A stretch of 64,000 bases of DNA from positions 45,165,967 through 45,229,966 of the forward strand of contig JALGQZ010000009.1 of the NCBI GenBank assembly GCA_023105745.1, given 5' to 3'. The DNA is from Austropuccinia psidii (taxonomy: Eukaryota > Basidiomycota > Pucciniomycetes > Pucciniales > Sphaerophragmiaceae). A program made the position numbers and the translations under genes. Position 1 is the stretch's first letter, and each line of letters opens with the position of its first letter. Of this stretch, positions 10,672 to 21,395 are shown one piece after another. Under the pieces are notes generated by a model that saw only the letters and a list, made by a program, of their open reading frames with translations, was not told the origin of the DNA and made no database searches.

Positions 10672-10907
10672 CTTTCTTCAGTGATCCTTCTTTATCTTTA
10701 AAACCCATGTGGTACCCACTAGCTTGAGCAAAGGGTCCAGTTCAATGACTTCCCATACCCCAAGTGAGTTCATTGACTCAAATTCCTTTTTTATGGCACC
10801 AAGCCAAATGTCCTTATATGGTGAGCTAAGAGCGCCATTGAAGGTCCTTGGATTAGAGGTATCAGAAGTGACAAGTGCTAGTGGTCATCTAGAATAAGGA
10901 AGCACAT
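10672..10907 (-). pseudogene. Copia-B RT N-terminal segment up to the A insertion
   Basis: Minus-strand frame reads ESMNSLGVWEVIELDP, LLKLVGTTWVLKIKKDH, then a TGA stop before the RT stretch below 10671. GVWE and TTWVLKIK-D are typical of the entry to the copia RT domain. The left copy of the element A target duplication (cacat, 10903-10907) ends this piece, and the right copy at 20994-20998 starts the upstream part of the same gene. Confidence 0.7.
10903..10907. other. Element A target-site duplication, left (CACAT)
   Basis: cacat directly precedes the LTR start TGTGAGCC and matches 20994-20998 exactly. A 5-bp duplication is usual for gypsy integrases. Confidence 0.9.
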
Positions 10908-12745
10908 TGTGAGCCTTAGAGGTAATTTCATATACCCAAAAGACCACAAATATAAAAAATAACATATTAATATAAATAAAATAAATTTATTTATATTATT
11001 AAAATAAAAATAAAAAATATAAATATAAAATTATATTAAAAATAAAAAATTAATTATAATTTAAAAATAAAATTACTTTAAATTTTGTAAATATAAAATT
11101 ACATTTATACTTGAAAAATTTAAGTAAAAATGAAATTTTAACAAAATTGTGAAAAAATAAATAAATTTGGAAAAAAGTTAAATAAAATTTATTATAACTT
11201 TTTATCCAATAAATAAACATATAAATTTTATTTCACCATTGGATTCCTCATAAAAAATCAGGTGGGGTCACCTCTGAGTGAAATTTTTGTAACTCAACTC
11301 TAAATAAGCTTAAATTAAGTTTTTAGTATTTTCAATACAAAAGTTGAAAATCCTCAAAACGTTAATTTAATTCACACCACATGTGGTGTTAACCATCAAA
11401 TTTTGTGTTAAAATTGAGGTGTTGTGTTTAGTTTAGAAGTTATGAGGAATTAAAGTATTTTCAATTGAATTCAATTGAAATGTCAAAATGTGCGCGTGTA
11501 TTACATAAGTGAACTTTGATTTACATATGAGGTGTCAATTATTACTGTATTGTACTGTACAATTGAATTGAATTACATGTGTAAATTATAAGTATAATAC
11601 ATGATGAGGAATTAAAGGAAAAATAAATTGGAAAGATTAAATTTGGGGGGGAAAAGGAACTCCAGCTCTAAGGGGGAGCTAGACCCCCAAAATCCTTGCT
11701 GACAGGCGTGGGATGTCAAAATTCACGCAAAAGTTCATCACTTTTGGCCTGGAATTGAGTTACAGGGTCTGTGGACTCAATTGATGATGAGGTTTTGATA
11801 CCAACTGGGGTAGTTTTAGCTGTTGCCAAGAAGGTAAAACTACCCTTAAGATAAAACAATCATAATAAAAACAGTTTTAACTGGTTTCTACGCCTCTGAC
11901 ACACATTCTGACGTGTTTTGAAGGCTCTAGGACTGGTATTGCTATAGTAATGGCTGATTTAAGGGTCTAAAATGGCTAAAAATGGCTAAAAATGGCTTAA
12001 ACCAGCCCTTTTTGGTCTAAACCAGGGTTCAATGATGCCATAATTGGCTTTTCTGTTGTCAGACTGTTTTTCACGACTGACAAGAGTAAATTTTACTTTT
12101 GGAGTAAGAGAATTGATGGCTATAAAAGAATGTCTTCTTTGCCCCACTTTTCTCTTCATGTTAGAATCTTTTCCTTTTATTAATTAGTTTAAAACTGTTA
12201 AACCAATCAATCAAAGATTCCAACCACCACTTTTAAATAATTTTAATCCTTTTAACCACGTGAAAAAATCATTATAATCATTGTTTGTAACTCTTATAAT
12301 CATTTTTACCCCTGAACCACCCCAAAAGTGAATTAAAGCATCTTTCATCACTGTTAACTTTGACACTTTGTTTCCAAATTCACTCTGGTCACTTTTGGGC
12401 GTGTTTTCTCTTTAATATTCTTTTTAAAGACTTTGTTCTTTAATTAATTGCTTGCAGTTCTTTTCTCAATTAATTCCAATTGAAATTGCTCTTGAAGAAA
12501 TTTCTTTTGTAGCCTTAAAATATCTCTTGTAGAGTATTTTTTGGATAAATCTTTATTGTTGGTAAAACAATAAATTTTTATAATATTATTGTTTTATACT
12601 AATAAAGTTATAAACAATAAAATTGGCGTGTTTTCTCTTAAAAATAATATTTCATACTATTTTTAACTGAATTTTACCTTATACAAATTTTGAGGACAGG
12701 AAAAGTACTTGATTTTTAATCAAAGTTTCATATCCACAACTTACA
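10908..12745 (+). repeat. Element A 5' LTR (1838 bp)
   Basis: Starts TGTGAGCCTTAGAGGTAA and ends CACAACTTACA, followed by the PBS. It contains a perfect 22-bp palindrome (11459-11480), a TATA box (12121), and three copies of the decamer taaaaatggc (around 11965-11998) where the 3' LTR has two. No gene is seen in it. Confidence 0.95.
12121..12128 (+). promoter_or_regulatory. Element A LTR TATA box
   Basis: tataaaag within gatggctataaaagaatg. It is conserved in the 3' LTR, the solo LTR (antisense near 49613) and the old A2 copy (near 6676), which supports a promoter role. Transcription would then start around 12150. Confidence 0.5.
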
Positions 12746-12747
12746 TT

Positions 12748-12765
12748 TGGGGGCCCAGCCGTGAT
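12748..12765 (+). promoter_or_regulatory. Element A primer-binding site
   Basis: TGGGGGCCCAGCCGTGAT, two bases after the LTR end. It differs at positions 9 and 10 from the C/D version (CCTG replaced by CCCA). It is probably primed by a tRNA with C before CCA, proline-like; the tRNA itself is not in the window. Confidence 0.75.
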
Positions 12766-12893
12766 ATTTTACCTGTGACATATTTTTTTTACTCTTTTTA
12801 AATCTTTTTTCTTATATTGAAAAATTTAAAAACATATAAAAAATACTTATAATTCAAAAAATCCATAAAAAATAATTTTTTTTCATATTATAA

Positions 12894-12970
12894 GTGAGGC
12901 TTAAATTTTTATTTCTTTTTTTGAAATATCCTTTTTTTACTTAATTAATTGGCTTTTTCATTAATTTCAG
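12894..12970 (+). other. Element A putative leader intron
   Basis: Donor ttataa|GTGAGG at 12893/12894 and acceptor ttaatttcag ending at 12970, with a T-rich tract and a cttaat branch-like word between. The length of 77 bases suits a fungal intron. Joining 12893 (A) to 12971 (TG) would create an ATG in frame with the leader exon. Confidence 0.4.
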
Positions 12971-13882
12971 TGTCTGACAACGTGGTAAGACAAGAAAACA
13001 TTGAAACAGCCTCAACAGTAACCAGCATTATCCCTGCCAGTACTGTCAATTCTGATCATAATAGCACTGTTATTGTGACTCAAAATAACCATCCTGAACC
13101 AATATCTTCTGAATTAATTAACTTGGACATAAGTAATACCCTTCAGAAAGCTAAAAATTTGGCCAATAGTAAGTTTTTTGACGTAAAAATACTATTTTAA
13201 GCCTTTTTAACCATAATTATGCCTTCAACCAGATCAGGAGCCAGCTACAACCCCTCAAGCAGCTCCCAAAAAGGTAATAGACGTGATTATGGCAGAGGCC
13301 AACCAGGTACAGAAGGAAAAGGGTCAGTTGATGACTTCCAAACAACTAAAATGGGTCATTCTGAAGCTGAGAATACCATTTTACCTTCAAAAAGAGCTGA
13401 CACCGCCACAAGAAGCCTCAGTGGACATATACAAAGCCAGCCACAAAGCTTACAACAATGCACTGCAGTACAAGGAGTACCAGATCCTGGCAGATCTGTG
13501 GAAAAACTGCATGAATTCTTACCTGACAGTAAGGAAATTCTTGGGCCATCCCAACACTTGCAAATTGCTCAATGGATGGCATCCATTGATGGAGAAGAAA
13601 AACATGATGCTTTTGACACTAGAATGGAGGAAAAACAACCCTCCACCACCCAAACCAGTGCCAAAAACAGCCCCAGTGGCCAGCAGCAGCAATTCCAACG
13701 TGAAAAAGCAGCCACAAACTCCAAACAAGGGCAAAGGCAAGGCACCAGCCCCAAAACCTTACAGCCAGGGCTACAGAATCCCAAAGATTCAGCAGGATGC
13801 CATGGAAAATGTATTTCAGATGGCCAGAACCATGATGGAATTACAGAAGAAGGAGGAAGCCAGATTAAGGTTCCAGAAATGA
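12971..13882 (+). CDS. Element A ORF1: spliced protein overlapping gag in the +1 frame
   Basis: Proposed exons 12971-13168 and 13233-13882. The first is Ser/Thr/Asn-rich and ends at donor ata|GTAAGT. The second begins after acceptor caaccag at 13232. The one-base exon phase joins the two in frame, giving about 282 residues if the start is the splice-made ATG. Exon 2 reads [71 protein letters not shown] and LLNGWHPL, then a Pro/Lys-rich linker and [20 protein letters not shown]. The same pattern occurs in this frame in C, D, E and F. It overlaps Gag by about 650 bases. Function is unknown; the basic, helix-forming composition could suit a nucleic-acid-binding or matrix role. Splicing is inferred, but the open frame and its cross-family likeness are seen directly. 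Confidence 0.6.
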
Positions 13883-16800
13883 TTTCTGACATATTTGATT
13901 CCATCCCAGAGTTGTATAATGCTATAAATGACGTGAAAAAACATCTTTCTGATAAAAATGACACCATTTGTAACAACATTAAAACAAACAACCTGAGTCT
14001 GTGCCAAATTAATGAAACACTTATGTGTTTTGAAAAAGTTTTAAGAACAATTAAAAATTCTAATAATGACAATTCTTCTAACATTAAAATAAATGAAAAA
14101 TCTGCCATTATTAAAGAATTAACAGATAAATATTCTAAATTCAATATTGATGACATGATTGAAACAAGAATTAAACAAGCCATAAATATTATCAAAACAG
14201 ATAACAAGAAAGTCCTTGATGACATTTCAAATTCATTTACTGAAGTAAAGACATATACCATTGCCTTGAAAAAGTGTTTTGATGCTTCACAAGAAGAAGT
14301 ATCAAAATTATCAATGAAATTGAATCAAGTCACTGCTGATAATACAAGACAGACAGAGTTATGGCAAGAACTGACACATAAGGAAGACATGTATAAAATT
14401 GAAGTAATAAATTTAATACAAAGCTTCCAACATGAATACAGAAATTCCCAAAGGTGTAGCAACAGTAAAATGAATGACATTGAACAAATACTGAACACCT
14501 TACCAAGAATGTCTACACCTCTAAATCAAAATGAGGGCACAAGAATTCCAAATCCACAAGTATTGGATCCTGATAATTCACAATTAAAAAATGAATTATC
14601 CACTTCTTTTCATAACTTGGAACCATCAATGGGCCAAGCACTCTTGAAAGAAGTTCCAAAACTTAAAGAATGGCCTCACTTCAGTGGTGAAGGAGAGTAT
14701 GACCATATGGAATTCATTAGAGGTATTGACATGATCAAAGAAGATTTTGAATTACCAGACAGATTGGTAACAGCCAGGTTTAACACCTTGTTTACCAGAT
14801 CAGCTCACAGATGGTACATCAAAATAAGACAAGCACATGGACACCAGAGTTGGACTTGGTGGAAAACCCAAATCATCAACAAATGGGCAAATGATGCTTG
14901 GAGGTTTAAAGTTGAAACAGCCTTTGAATCTGCCAAATTTAATGCTGATAAAGACAGAGCTTTACCATGGTTTTGCCAACAAAAGGACAGATTAACAGCA
15001 TTATATCCTGACATGTCAGAGTTTATGATCCATAGAAAAATTCTGAGACAATGTGGAGGTGACTTAGAGCATGCTGTCAAAAGCAGGACTACTGAACAAT
15101 CTTCAGCAGAAGATATTATCAATATACTAGAAGAAGTAACCACCAGAACCAAAATTGGTTCTAGTAGGGTGAATCTCAAAACAAGGTTTAATACACCTTG
15201 GAAAGATTCTGTGGACAAAAACCCCAAAGAAAATTCTGGTAATATTAAATATAAATCTGCAGATACAGTCAGAAAATGCCATATTTGCCAAAGCACCACC
15301 CATTTAGCCAATACATGTCCAAAGAGGGGGAAAATCAATGAAATTGACATTGAAAAGGAACCAGATGTTGAAAAAGAAGACATAATTGAAGACAATTCAG
15401 ATGATAAGTCATCCATATTTTCTGAATCTTCAAAAGATATAGAAAATATCAATGCCACTTTTGACATCATGGAATCTTATTCCCACTTACCACAATTGAG
15501 CAATGGTCAAGTTGATTTATCAAAAGTTCAAGATGCACAACTTATGAAGACAAAACCAAACAGAGGAAAAGGTTATACAGCTGGTAACTCCTGTATAACA
15601 GAAATGGTGATTGACAACAAACCCACCAAACTTTTGCTTGACCCAGGAGCCTTCTGCTCTTGTGTTGGAAAATCTTTTCTTAAGACTTGTGTACCAAATT
15701 TTGAAGACCAATTGTTACCAATTGATGGTATAAAATTCAACAGTGCAAGTAACCCAATGAAAGCATTAGGAATCTTTGAGACCAATGTCATATTCCCACA
15801 CATAAATGGGAATTTAAGGATCACAGTTGAATTTGTTGTTATGGAAAATTGCTCTAGTACCCATTTTATATTGGGAAATGACTATTTGATCATGTATGGG
15901 ATAGATTTACATAATAACAAAGACAGATACTTTACAATTGGGGACAATAAGCGCCAGAAATTTGCCTTTTTACCATTTAAAAGACAAATTACAGTAAACA
16001 AAGTATCACCAGTCAACTTAGAGTTAGAAAAATTCAAGTCTGAACAGTTAAATGAGGCTGAGATAAGCCTTCATCTGACTGATAAACAAGAAAATGAACT
16101 TTCTTCCCTTTTGTATGACCACAAAGGAGCATTTGCTACAGACAAAGAACCTCTGGGAGCAATTATTGGTCATGAAGTTGACATCATTCTTAACATTGAG
16201 AGACCTTATCCACCACTCTTAAGAAGACCTGCTTATCCAGCAAGTCCAAAATCAAGAGAAGCTCTAGAAATTCATATCAAAGAACTTCTAGACCTTGGTG
16301 TAATAAGAAAAGTAGGCCACAATGAGGAAGTAGAAATAACTACACCAGTCATAGTGGCGTGGCATAATGGAAAATCCAGAATGGTTGGGGACTTTAGAGC
16401 TCTGAACACTTACACTGTTCCAGACAGATACCCAATACCAAAAATCCAAATTGCCCTTACTCAAATATCTCAAGCAGTGTATATAACCACTATGGATGCC
16501 CTTAAAGGATTCCATCAAAATGTGGTAACACCAAGAGCAAGAAAATACTTGAGAATTATTGTTCATTGTGGAGTGTATGAATACTTAAGGATGCCCTTTG
16601 GTATCAAAAATGCACCTTCACACTTCCAAAGAATGATGAATGAAATCTTCCCTGAAGAACTCTCAGAGGGATGGTTAATCATTTACATTGATGACATTAT
16701 TATCTGTTCAAAGACTTGGGAGGAGCACATGTACAGATTATCAAGAGTTTTGACAAAAATCCAATCAGTAAACATGAAAATCTCCTTGAAGAAATGTCAT

Positions 16801-18786
16801 TTTGGATTTAAAGAACTTAAGGCACTAGGACATGTTGTATCTGGTTTGTCCCTTGGAATTGATAAAAACAAAGTTGCAGCAGTATTGTTAAAACCCATGC
16901 CTCTGAATAAGAAGGAAATTCAGTCATTCTTGGGTTTTGCAGGATATTACAGGCAACACATTAAAGACTTTGCATCCATAGCAAGACCACTTTATAAGTT
17001 GTGTGACAAAGACACAGTATTTGAGATGATTGTTGACAGAGTCAAAGCTTTTGAATCTCTAAGAGAAGCATTGACCACTGCTCCACTCTTACTGATGCCA
17101 GACTTTAAATTACCTTTCAAACTGTATATTGATGCATCAGGAGATGGACTAGGTGCTGCACTTCATAAAGTTCAGATCATAAATGACAAACCTGTAGAAG
17201 GACCAATATGTTTCATATCCAGACAAATCAAACCAACTGAAGCCAGATATGGAGCAAGTCAAATGGAATGTCTATGCCTTGTCTGGGCCTTGGAGAAATT
17301 GAACTATTTCTTAGAAGGATGTGTTTTTGAAGTAATAACAGATTGTACAGCTGTGAAATCACTTTTGAACATGAAAACACCTAACAGACACATGCTCAGA
17401 TGGCAAATAGCCATACAAGAATACAGAGGCAATATGACTATTGTTCATAAGGATGGGAATATTCATAAGAATGCAGATGGAATAAGCAGATGGCCATTAC
17501 CAAATAACATTGATAATCCTGCTTATGTTCCAGAAGAAGCTTCACCACAAATTCCAATAGAAGGAATAAGTGTTACAGACTTGAACACCACCTTCTTTGA
17601 AGAAGTCAGAAATAGTTACACTCAAGATAAGAATTGTAGCATCTTATGCCAATTACTTAACAAAGACTGTAAAGACAACTCTCTAATACATGCCTTGGAT
17701 GAAGTATGGAGAAAATCTTATAATGAAGGGAGATTTCACCTACTGGATGGTATAATTTACCACAGAACCAAGCACACATGTGTCATGACAGTTGTAGACA
17801 GGTCATTAATCAATCTTGTACTGAAAGAATGCCATGATAGTCCCTTTTCAGGACATCTTTCTGAGGACAGAACAAGAGAGAAAGTAAAGACCTGCATATG
17901 GTGGCCAATGTGGCAAAAAGATGTTGCAGAATATTGCAAAACCTGTGACAGATGCCAAAAGGCAAATAAATCCACTGGCAAAAGACTTGGAAATATGATG
18001 AAAATCCAAGAACCAAACAGACCTTGGGAAATTGTCCATATGGATTGGGTAACTGGCCTACCACCAGGAGGTGACAGGAGCTATAATGCTTGCCTAGTAA
18101 TTGTGGACAGATTCAGTAAAACTCCAATCTTTTTACCATGTCACAAGAATGATACAGCCATGGATACAGCTCTTCTGATATGGAATAGAGTAGTGTCATG
18201 GACTGGAATATTTACAAATATCATCAGTGATAGAGATCCCAAATTCACTTCAGCTCTATGGACAAATCTTCACCAATTATTTGGCACAAAACTGTCTTTC
18301 TCTACAGCCTACCACCCACAAACTGATGGTCTGGCTGAAAGAATGATCCAAACCTTAGAGGACATGGTGAGAAGATTTTGTGCATATGGCCTTGAATTCA
18401 AAGATTGTGATGGATTTACCCATGATTGGTGTACTCTGTTACCAGCACTGGAATTAGCATATAAAACATCAATCCATTCCAGTACCAATCAGACTCCTGC
18501 TATTCTAGAAAAAGGATGGAACCCCAAGTTACCCCAAGATTCCTTGAGGAAAGACTTAATTGAAATACATCCCACAGCTGCTAGCTTCAAAGGAATGCTA
18601 GACAAAGCTAGAAAGCATGCAGTGAGATGCATGGAGGACTCTTTTGCATATGCTCAAGACAAATGGGATAAATCTCATGCAACTCCAGATTTCAAAGTGG
18701 GGGACCTAGTTCTTGTATCCACCACTAACTTCAATAACATCAAAGGATGTAAAAAGTTAAAAGACTCCTTTGCAGGCCCTTTGTGA
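13219..18786 (+). CDS. Element A Gag-Pol polyprotein (frame ends early)
   Basis: 1855 residues starting MPSTRSG. Residues 1-220 are polar and overlap ORF1. About 230-430 are helical, Asn/Lys/Ile-rich. The capsid-like block starts near 480 ([18 protein letters not shown]), and the zinc knuckle [14 protein letters not shown] is near 687-700. The protease active site near 808 reads DPGAFCSC rather than DTG/DSG. RT spans about 985-1200 with YIDD at 1156. RNase H begins near 1300 ([13 protein letters not shown]). Integrase has an HHCC finger near 1539-1578 and catalytic residues in MDWV (1609), SDRDP (1670) and LAERM (1707). The frame stops right after KDSFAGP because one T is missing at about 18780; related elements continue [10 protein letters not shown]. 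The start codon lies inside the putative ORF1 intron, so this protein would come from unspliced RNA. Confidence 0.93.
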   Translation: MPSTRSGASYNPSSSSQKGNRRDYGRGQPGTEGKGSVDDFQTTKMGHSEAENTILPSKRADTATRSLSGHIQSQPQSLQQCTAVQGVPDPGRSVEKLHEFLPDSKEILGPSQHLQIAQWMASIDGEEKHDAFDTRMEEKQPSTTQTSAKNSPSGQQQQFQREKAATNSKQGQRQGTSPKTLQPGLQNPKDSAGCHGKCISDGQNHDGITEEGGSQIKVPEMISDIFDSIPELYNAINDVKKHLSDKNDTICNNIKTNNLSLCQINETLMCFEKVLRTIKNSNNDNSSNIKINEKSAIIKELTDKYSKFNIDDMIETRIKQAINIIKTDNKKVLDDISNSFTEVKTYTIALKKCFDASQEEVSKLSMKLNQVTADNTRQTELWQELTHKEDMYKIEVINLIQSFQHEYRNSQRCSNSKMNDIEQILNTLPRMSTPLNQNEGTRIPNPQVLDPDNSQLKNELSTSFHNLEPSMGQALLKEVPKLKEWPHFSGEGEYDHMEFIRGIDMIKEDFELPDRLVTARFNTLFTRSAHRWYIKIRQAHGHQSWTWWKTQIINKWANDAWRFKVETAFESAKFNADKDRALPWFCQQKDRLTALYPDMSEFMIHRKILRQCGGDLEHAVKSRTTEQSSAEDIINILEEVTTRTKIGSSRVNLKTRFNTPWKDSVDKNPKENSGNIKYKSADTVRKCHICQSTTHLANTCPKRGKINEIDIEKEPDVEKEDIIEDNSDDKSSIFSESSKDIENINATFDIMESYSHLPQLSNGQVDLSKVQDAQLMKTKPNRGKGYTAGNSCITEMVIDNKPTKLLLDPGAFCSCVGKSFLKTCVPNFEDQLLPIDGIKFNSASNPMKALGIFETNVIFPHINGNLRITVEFVVMENCSSTHFILGNDYLIMYGIDLHNNKDRYFTIGDNKRQKFAFLPFKRQITVNKVSPVNLELEKFKSEQLNEAEISLHLTDKQENELSSLLYDHKGAFATDKEPLGAIIGHEVDIILNIERPYPPLLRRPAYPASPKSREALEIHIKELLDLGVIRKVGHNEEVEITTPVIVAWHNGKSRMVGDFRALNTYTVPDRYPIPKIQIALTQISQAVYITTMDALKGFHQNVVTPRARKYLRIIVHCGVYEYLRMPFGIKNAPSHFQRMMNEIFPEELSEGWLIIYIDDIIICSKTWEEHMYRLSRVLTKIQSVNMKISLKKCHFGFKELKALGHVVSGLSLGIDKNKVAAVLLKPMPLNKKEIQSFLGFAGYYRQHIKDFASIARPLYKLCDKDTVFEMIVDRVKAFESLREALTTAPLLLMPDFKLPFKLYIDASGDGLGAALHKVQIINDKPVEGPICFISRQIKPTEARYGASQMECLCLVWALEKLNYFLEGCVFEVITDCTAVKSLLNMKTPNRHMLRWQIAIQEYRGNMTIVHKDGNIHKNADGISRWPLPNNIDNPAYVPEEASPQIPIEGISVTDLNTTFFEEVRNSYTQDKNCSILCQLLNKDCKDNSLIHALDEVWRKSYNEGRFHLLDGIIYHRTKHTCVMTVVDRSLINLVLKECHDSPFSGHLSEDRTREKVKTCIWWPMWQKDVAEYCKTCDRCQKANKSTGKRLGNMMKIQEPNRPWEIVHMDWVTGLPPGGDRSYNACLVIVDRFSKTPIFLPCHKNDTAMDTALLIWNRVVSWTGIFTNIISDRDPKFTSALWTNLHQLFGTKLSFSTAYHPQTDGLAERMIQTLEDMVRRFCAYGLEFKDCDGFTHDWCTLLPALELAYKTSIHSSTNQTPAILEKGWNPKLPQDSLRKDLIEIHPTAASFKGMLDKARKHAVRCMEDSFAYAQDKWDKSHATPDFKVGDLVLVSTTNFNNIKGCKKLKDSFAGPL

Positions 18787-19142
18787 TTAAGGCCCTCCAT
18801 GGAGAAAATGCTGTTGAAGTAGAGTTATCTGAAGAACTTAGCAATAAGCACCCTACATTTCCAGTAAGCTTGATAAAGCCATACAAATCTAGTGATGCTG
18901 AGAAATTTCCCTTGAGGAATAAGATTCCCCAAGTTATACCTCCTATTGAGACATCTGGTACTAAGAAAATAACCAAAGTTCTTAAAGAAAGGAAATTAAG
19001 AACCAAGAAAGTAAGGGAATACCTTGTTAGGTACAGTGACCCAACTTGTGAAGATGAATGGTTAGAAGAGAAAGATATACCAGAAGCCACCAAACTCCTG
19101 AGGAGATTCAGACACACTAGAAACACCAATATTACAAAGTAA
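18783..19142 (+). pseudogene. Element A Pol C-terminus with chromodomain-like tail, frameshifted
   Basis: 119 residues in the frame displaced by the deletion at about 18780: [33 protein letters not shown], then KITKVLKERKLRTKK and REYLVRYSDP followed by EDEWLEEKDIPEATKLL. The latter resembles the chromodomain pattern (YLVRW-G...W.....L..A) of chromoviruses, which directs integration by binding histone marks. The aromatic cage is reduced compared with classic chromodomains. Restoration of frame would be needed for a full integrase. Confidence 0.85.
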
Positions 19143-19152
19143 TATTCTTTTT

Positions 19153-19165
19153 TAGGGGGAGGGAA
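19153..19165 (+). promoter_or_regulatory. Element A polypurine tract
   Basis: tagggggagggaa directly before the 3' LTR start; it primes plus-strand synthesis. Confidence 0.75.
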
Positions 19166-20993
19166 TGTGAGCCTTAGAGGTAATTTCATATACCCAAAAG
19201 ACCACAAATATAAAAAATAACATATTAATATAAATAAAATAAATTTATTTATATTATTAAAATAAAAATAAAAAATATAAATATAAAATTATATTAAAAA
19301 TAAAAAATTAATTATAATTTAAAAATAAAATTACTTTAAATTTTGTAAATATAAAATTACATTTATACTTGAAAAATTTAAGTAAAAATGAAATTTTAAC
19401 AAAATTGTGAAAAAATAAATAAATTTGGAAAAAAGTTAAATAAAATTTATTATAACTTTTTATCCAATAAATAAACATATAAATTTTATTTCACCATTGG
19501 ATTCCTCATAAAAAATCAGGTGGGGTCACCTCTGAGTGAAATTTTTGTAACTCAACTCTAAATAAGCTTAAATTAAGTTTTTAGTATTTTCAATACAAAA
19601 GTTGAAAATCCTCAAAACGTTAATTTAATTCACACCACATGTGGTGTTAACCATCAAATTTTGTGTTAAAATTGAGGTGTTGTGTTTAGTTTAGAAGTTA
19701 TGAGGAATTAAAGTATTTTCAATTGAATTCAATTGAAATGTCAAAATGTGCGCGTGTATTACATAAGTGAACTTTGATTTACATATGAGGTGTCAATTAT
19801 TACTGTATTGTACTGTACAATTGAATTGAATTACATGTGTAAATTATAAGTATAATACATGATGAGGAATTAAAGGAAAAATAAATTGGAAAGATTAAAT
19901 TTGGGGGGGAAAAGGAACTCCAGCTCTAAGGGGGAGCTAGACCCCCAAAATCCTTGCTGACAGGCGTGGGATGTCAAAATTCACGCAAAAGTTCATCACT
20001 TTTGGCCTGGAATTGAGTTACAGGGTCTGTGGACTCAATTGATGATGAGGTTTTGATACCAACTGGGGTAGTTTTAGCTGTTGCCAAGAAGGTAAAACTA
20101 CCCTTAAGATAAAACAATCATAATAAAAATAGTTTTAACTGGTTTCTACGCCTCTGACACACATTCTGACGTGTTTTGAAGGCTCTAGGACTGGTATTGC
20201 TATAGTAATGGCTGATTTAAGGGTCTAAAATGGCTAAAAATGGCCTAAACCAGCCCTTTTTGGTCTAAACCAGGGTTCAATGATGCCATAATTGGCTTTT
20301 CTGTTGTCAGACTGTTTTTCACGACTGACAAGAGTAAATTTTACTTTTGGAGTAAGAGAATTGATGGCTATAAAAGAATGTCTTCTTTGCCCCACTTTTC
20401 TCTTCATGTTAGAATCTTTTCCTTTTATTAATTAGTTTAAAACTGTTAAACCAATCAATCAAAGATTCCAACCACCACTTTTAAATCATTTTAATCCTTT
20501 TAACCACGTGAAAAAATCATTATAATCATTGTTTGTAACTCTTATAATCATTTTTACCCCTGAACCACCCCAAAAGTGAATTAAAGCATCTTTCATCACT
20601 GTTAACTTTGACACTTTGTTTCCAAATTCACTCTGGTCACTTTTGGGCGTGTTTTCTCTTTAATATTCTTTTTAAAGACTTTGTTCTTTAATTAATTGCT
20701 TGCAGTTCTTTGCTCAATTAATTCCAATTGAAATTGCTCTTGAAGAAATTTCTTTTGTAGCCTTAAAATATCTCTTGTAGAGTATTTTTTGGATAAATCT
20801 TTATTGTTGGTAAAACAATAAATTTTTATAATATTATTGTTTTATACTAATAAAGTTATAAACAATAAAATTGGCGTGTTTTCTCTTAAAAATAATATTT
20901 CATACTATTTTTAACTGAATTTTACCTTATACAAATTTTGAGGACAGGAAAAGTACTTGATTTTTAATCAAAGTTTCATATCCACACCTTACA
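19166..20993 (+). repeat. Element A 3' LTR (1828 bp)
   Basis: Nearly identical to 10908-12745. It is 10 bp shorter because one taaaaatggc unit near 20230 is missing. It ends CACACCTTACA, followed by the right target duplication cacat (20994-20998). The 22-bp palindrome recurs at 19717-19738. Confidence 0.95.
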
Positions 20994-21395
20994 CACATTC
21001 TCAGGATTGATGTCACTTGAAACAAGCATCGGATGACAAGGTCTGATAACCCTTATTCTCTGGCCTTCACATACCTCAATCTCCGGAGCAGGATGGCGGG
21101 ATTCATCTACTGCCACATCTTCTCCTTCTTGAGAAGGTGTGACTGTTGAAGAGTCACATGGCATATCAGGGTGGTTTTCATCTACCACCTCTGATAAAGA
21201 AGGACCGGCTTCATCTACGGTTCGCACTTCTTGGACCATTGAGGGAACCAGAAGAGGGCTTCTTGGGTTTAATCGTTCTCCCAGAGGCGGAACGGTTGAT
21301 TCTTCAAAGGTGAGGTGCCTTGAGATGCCCACAGCCTTATCCCAAAGTTGGAGAATCCAGTAGGCTGGATCATCATTTTTGTAACCAACAAACAC
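20994..21395 (-). pseudogene. Copia-B integrase C-terminus and linker
   Basis: Minus-strand frame begins MFVGYKNDDPAYWIL, then SRHLTFEESTVPPLG, then an acidic Ser/Pro/Glu-rich linker to GQRIRVIRPCHPMLVSSDIN and PEN at the A insertion. FvGY and the SRdV-F-E pattern mark the end of copia integrase; the linker leads to the RT domain. The frame runs into element A only because of the insertion. The upstream integrase is in another frame, so at least one frameshift lies near 21395-21430. Confidence 0.75.

Larger units (their letters stand above)
10908..20993 (+). mobile_element. Gypsy element A, full length (10.1 kb)
   Basis: Complete Ty3/gypsy element with two LTRs, PBS, leader, overlapping ORF1, Gag-Pol frame with chromodomain-like end, polypurine tract and perfect CACAT target duplication. 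The LTRs differ by about six substitutions and one 10-bp indel by eye, so insertion was recent. One single-base deletion near 18780 is the only frame break I see. It interrupts copia-B between integrase and RT. Confidence 0.95.

Noticed and set aside
13519..14261. Long open frames on the minus strand across element A gag (also 14805-15470)
   Set aside because: Antisense shadows of Gag; no family resemblance, and similar shadows lie across C and D gag.
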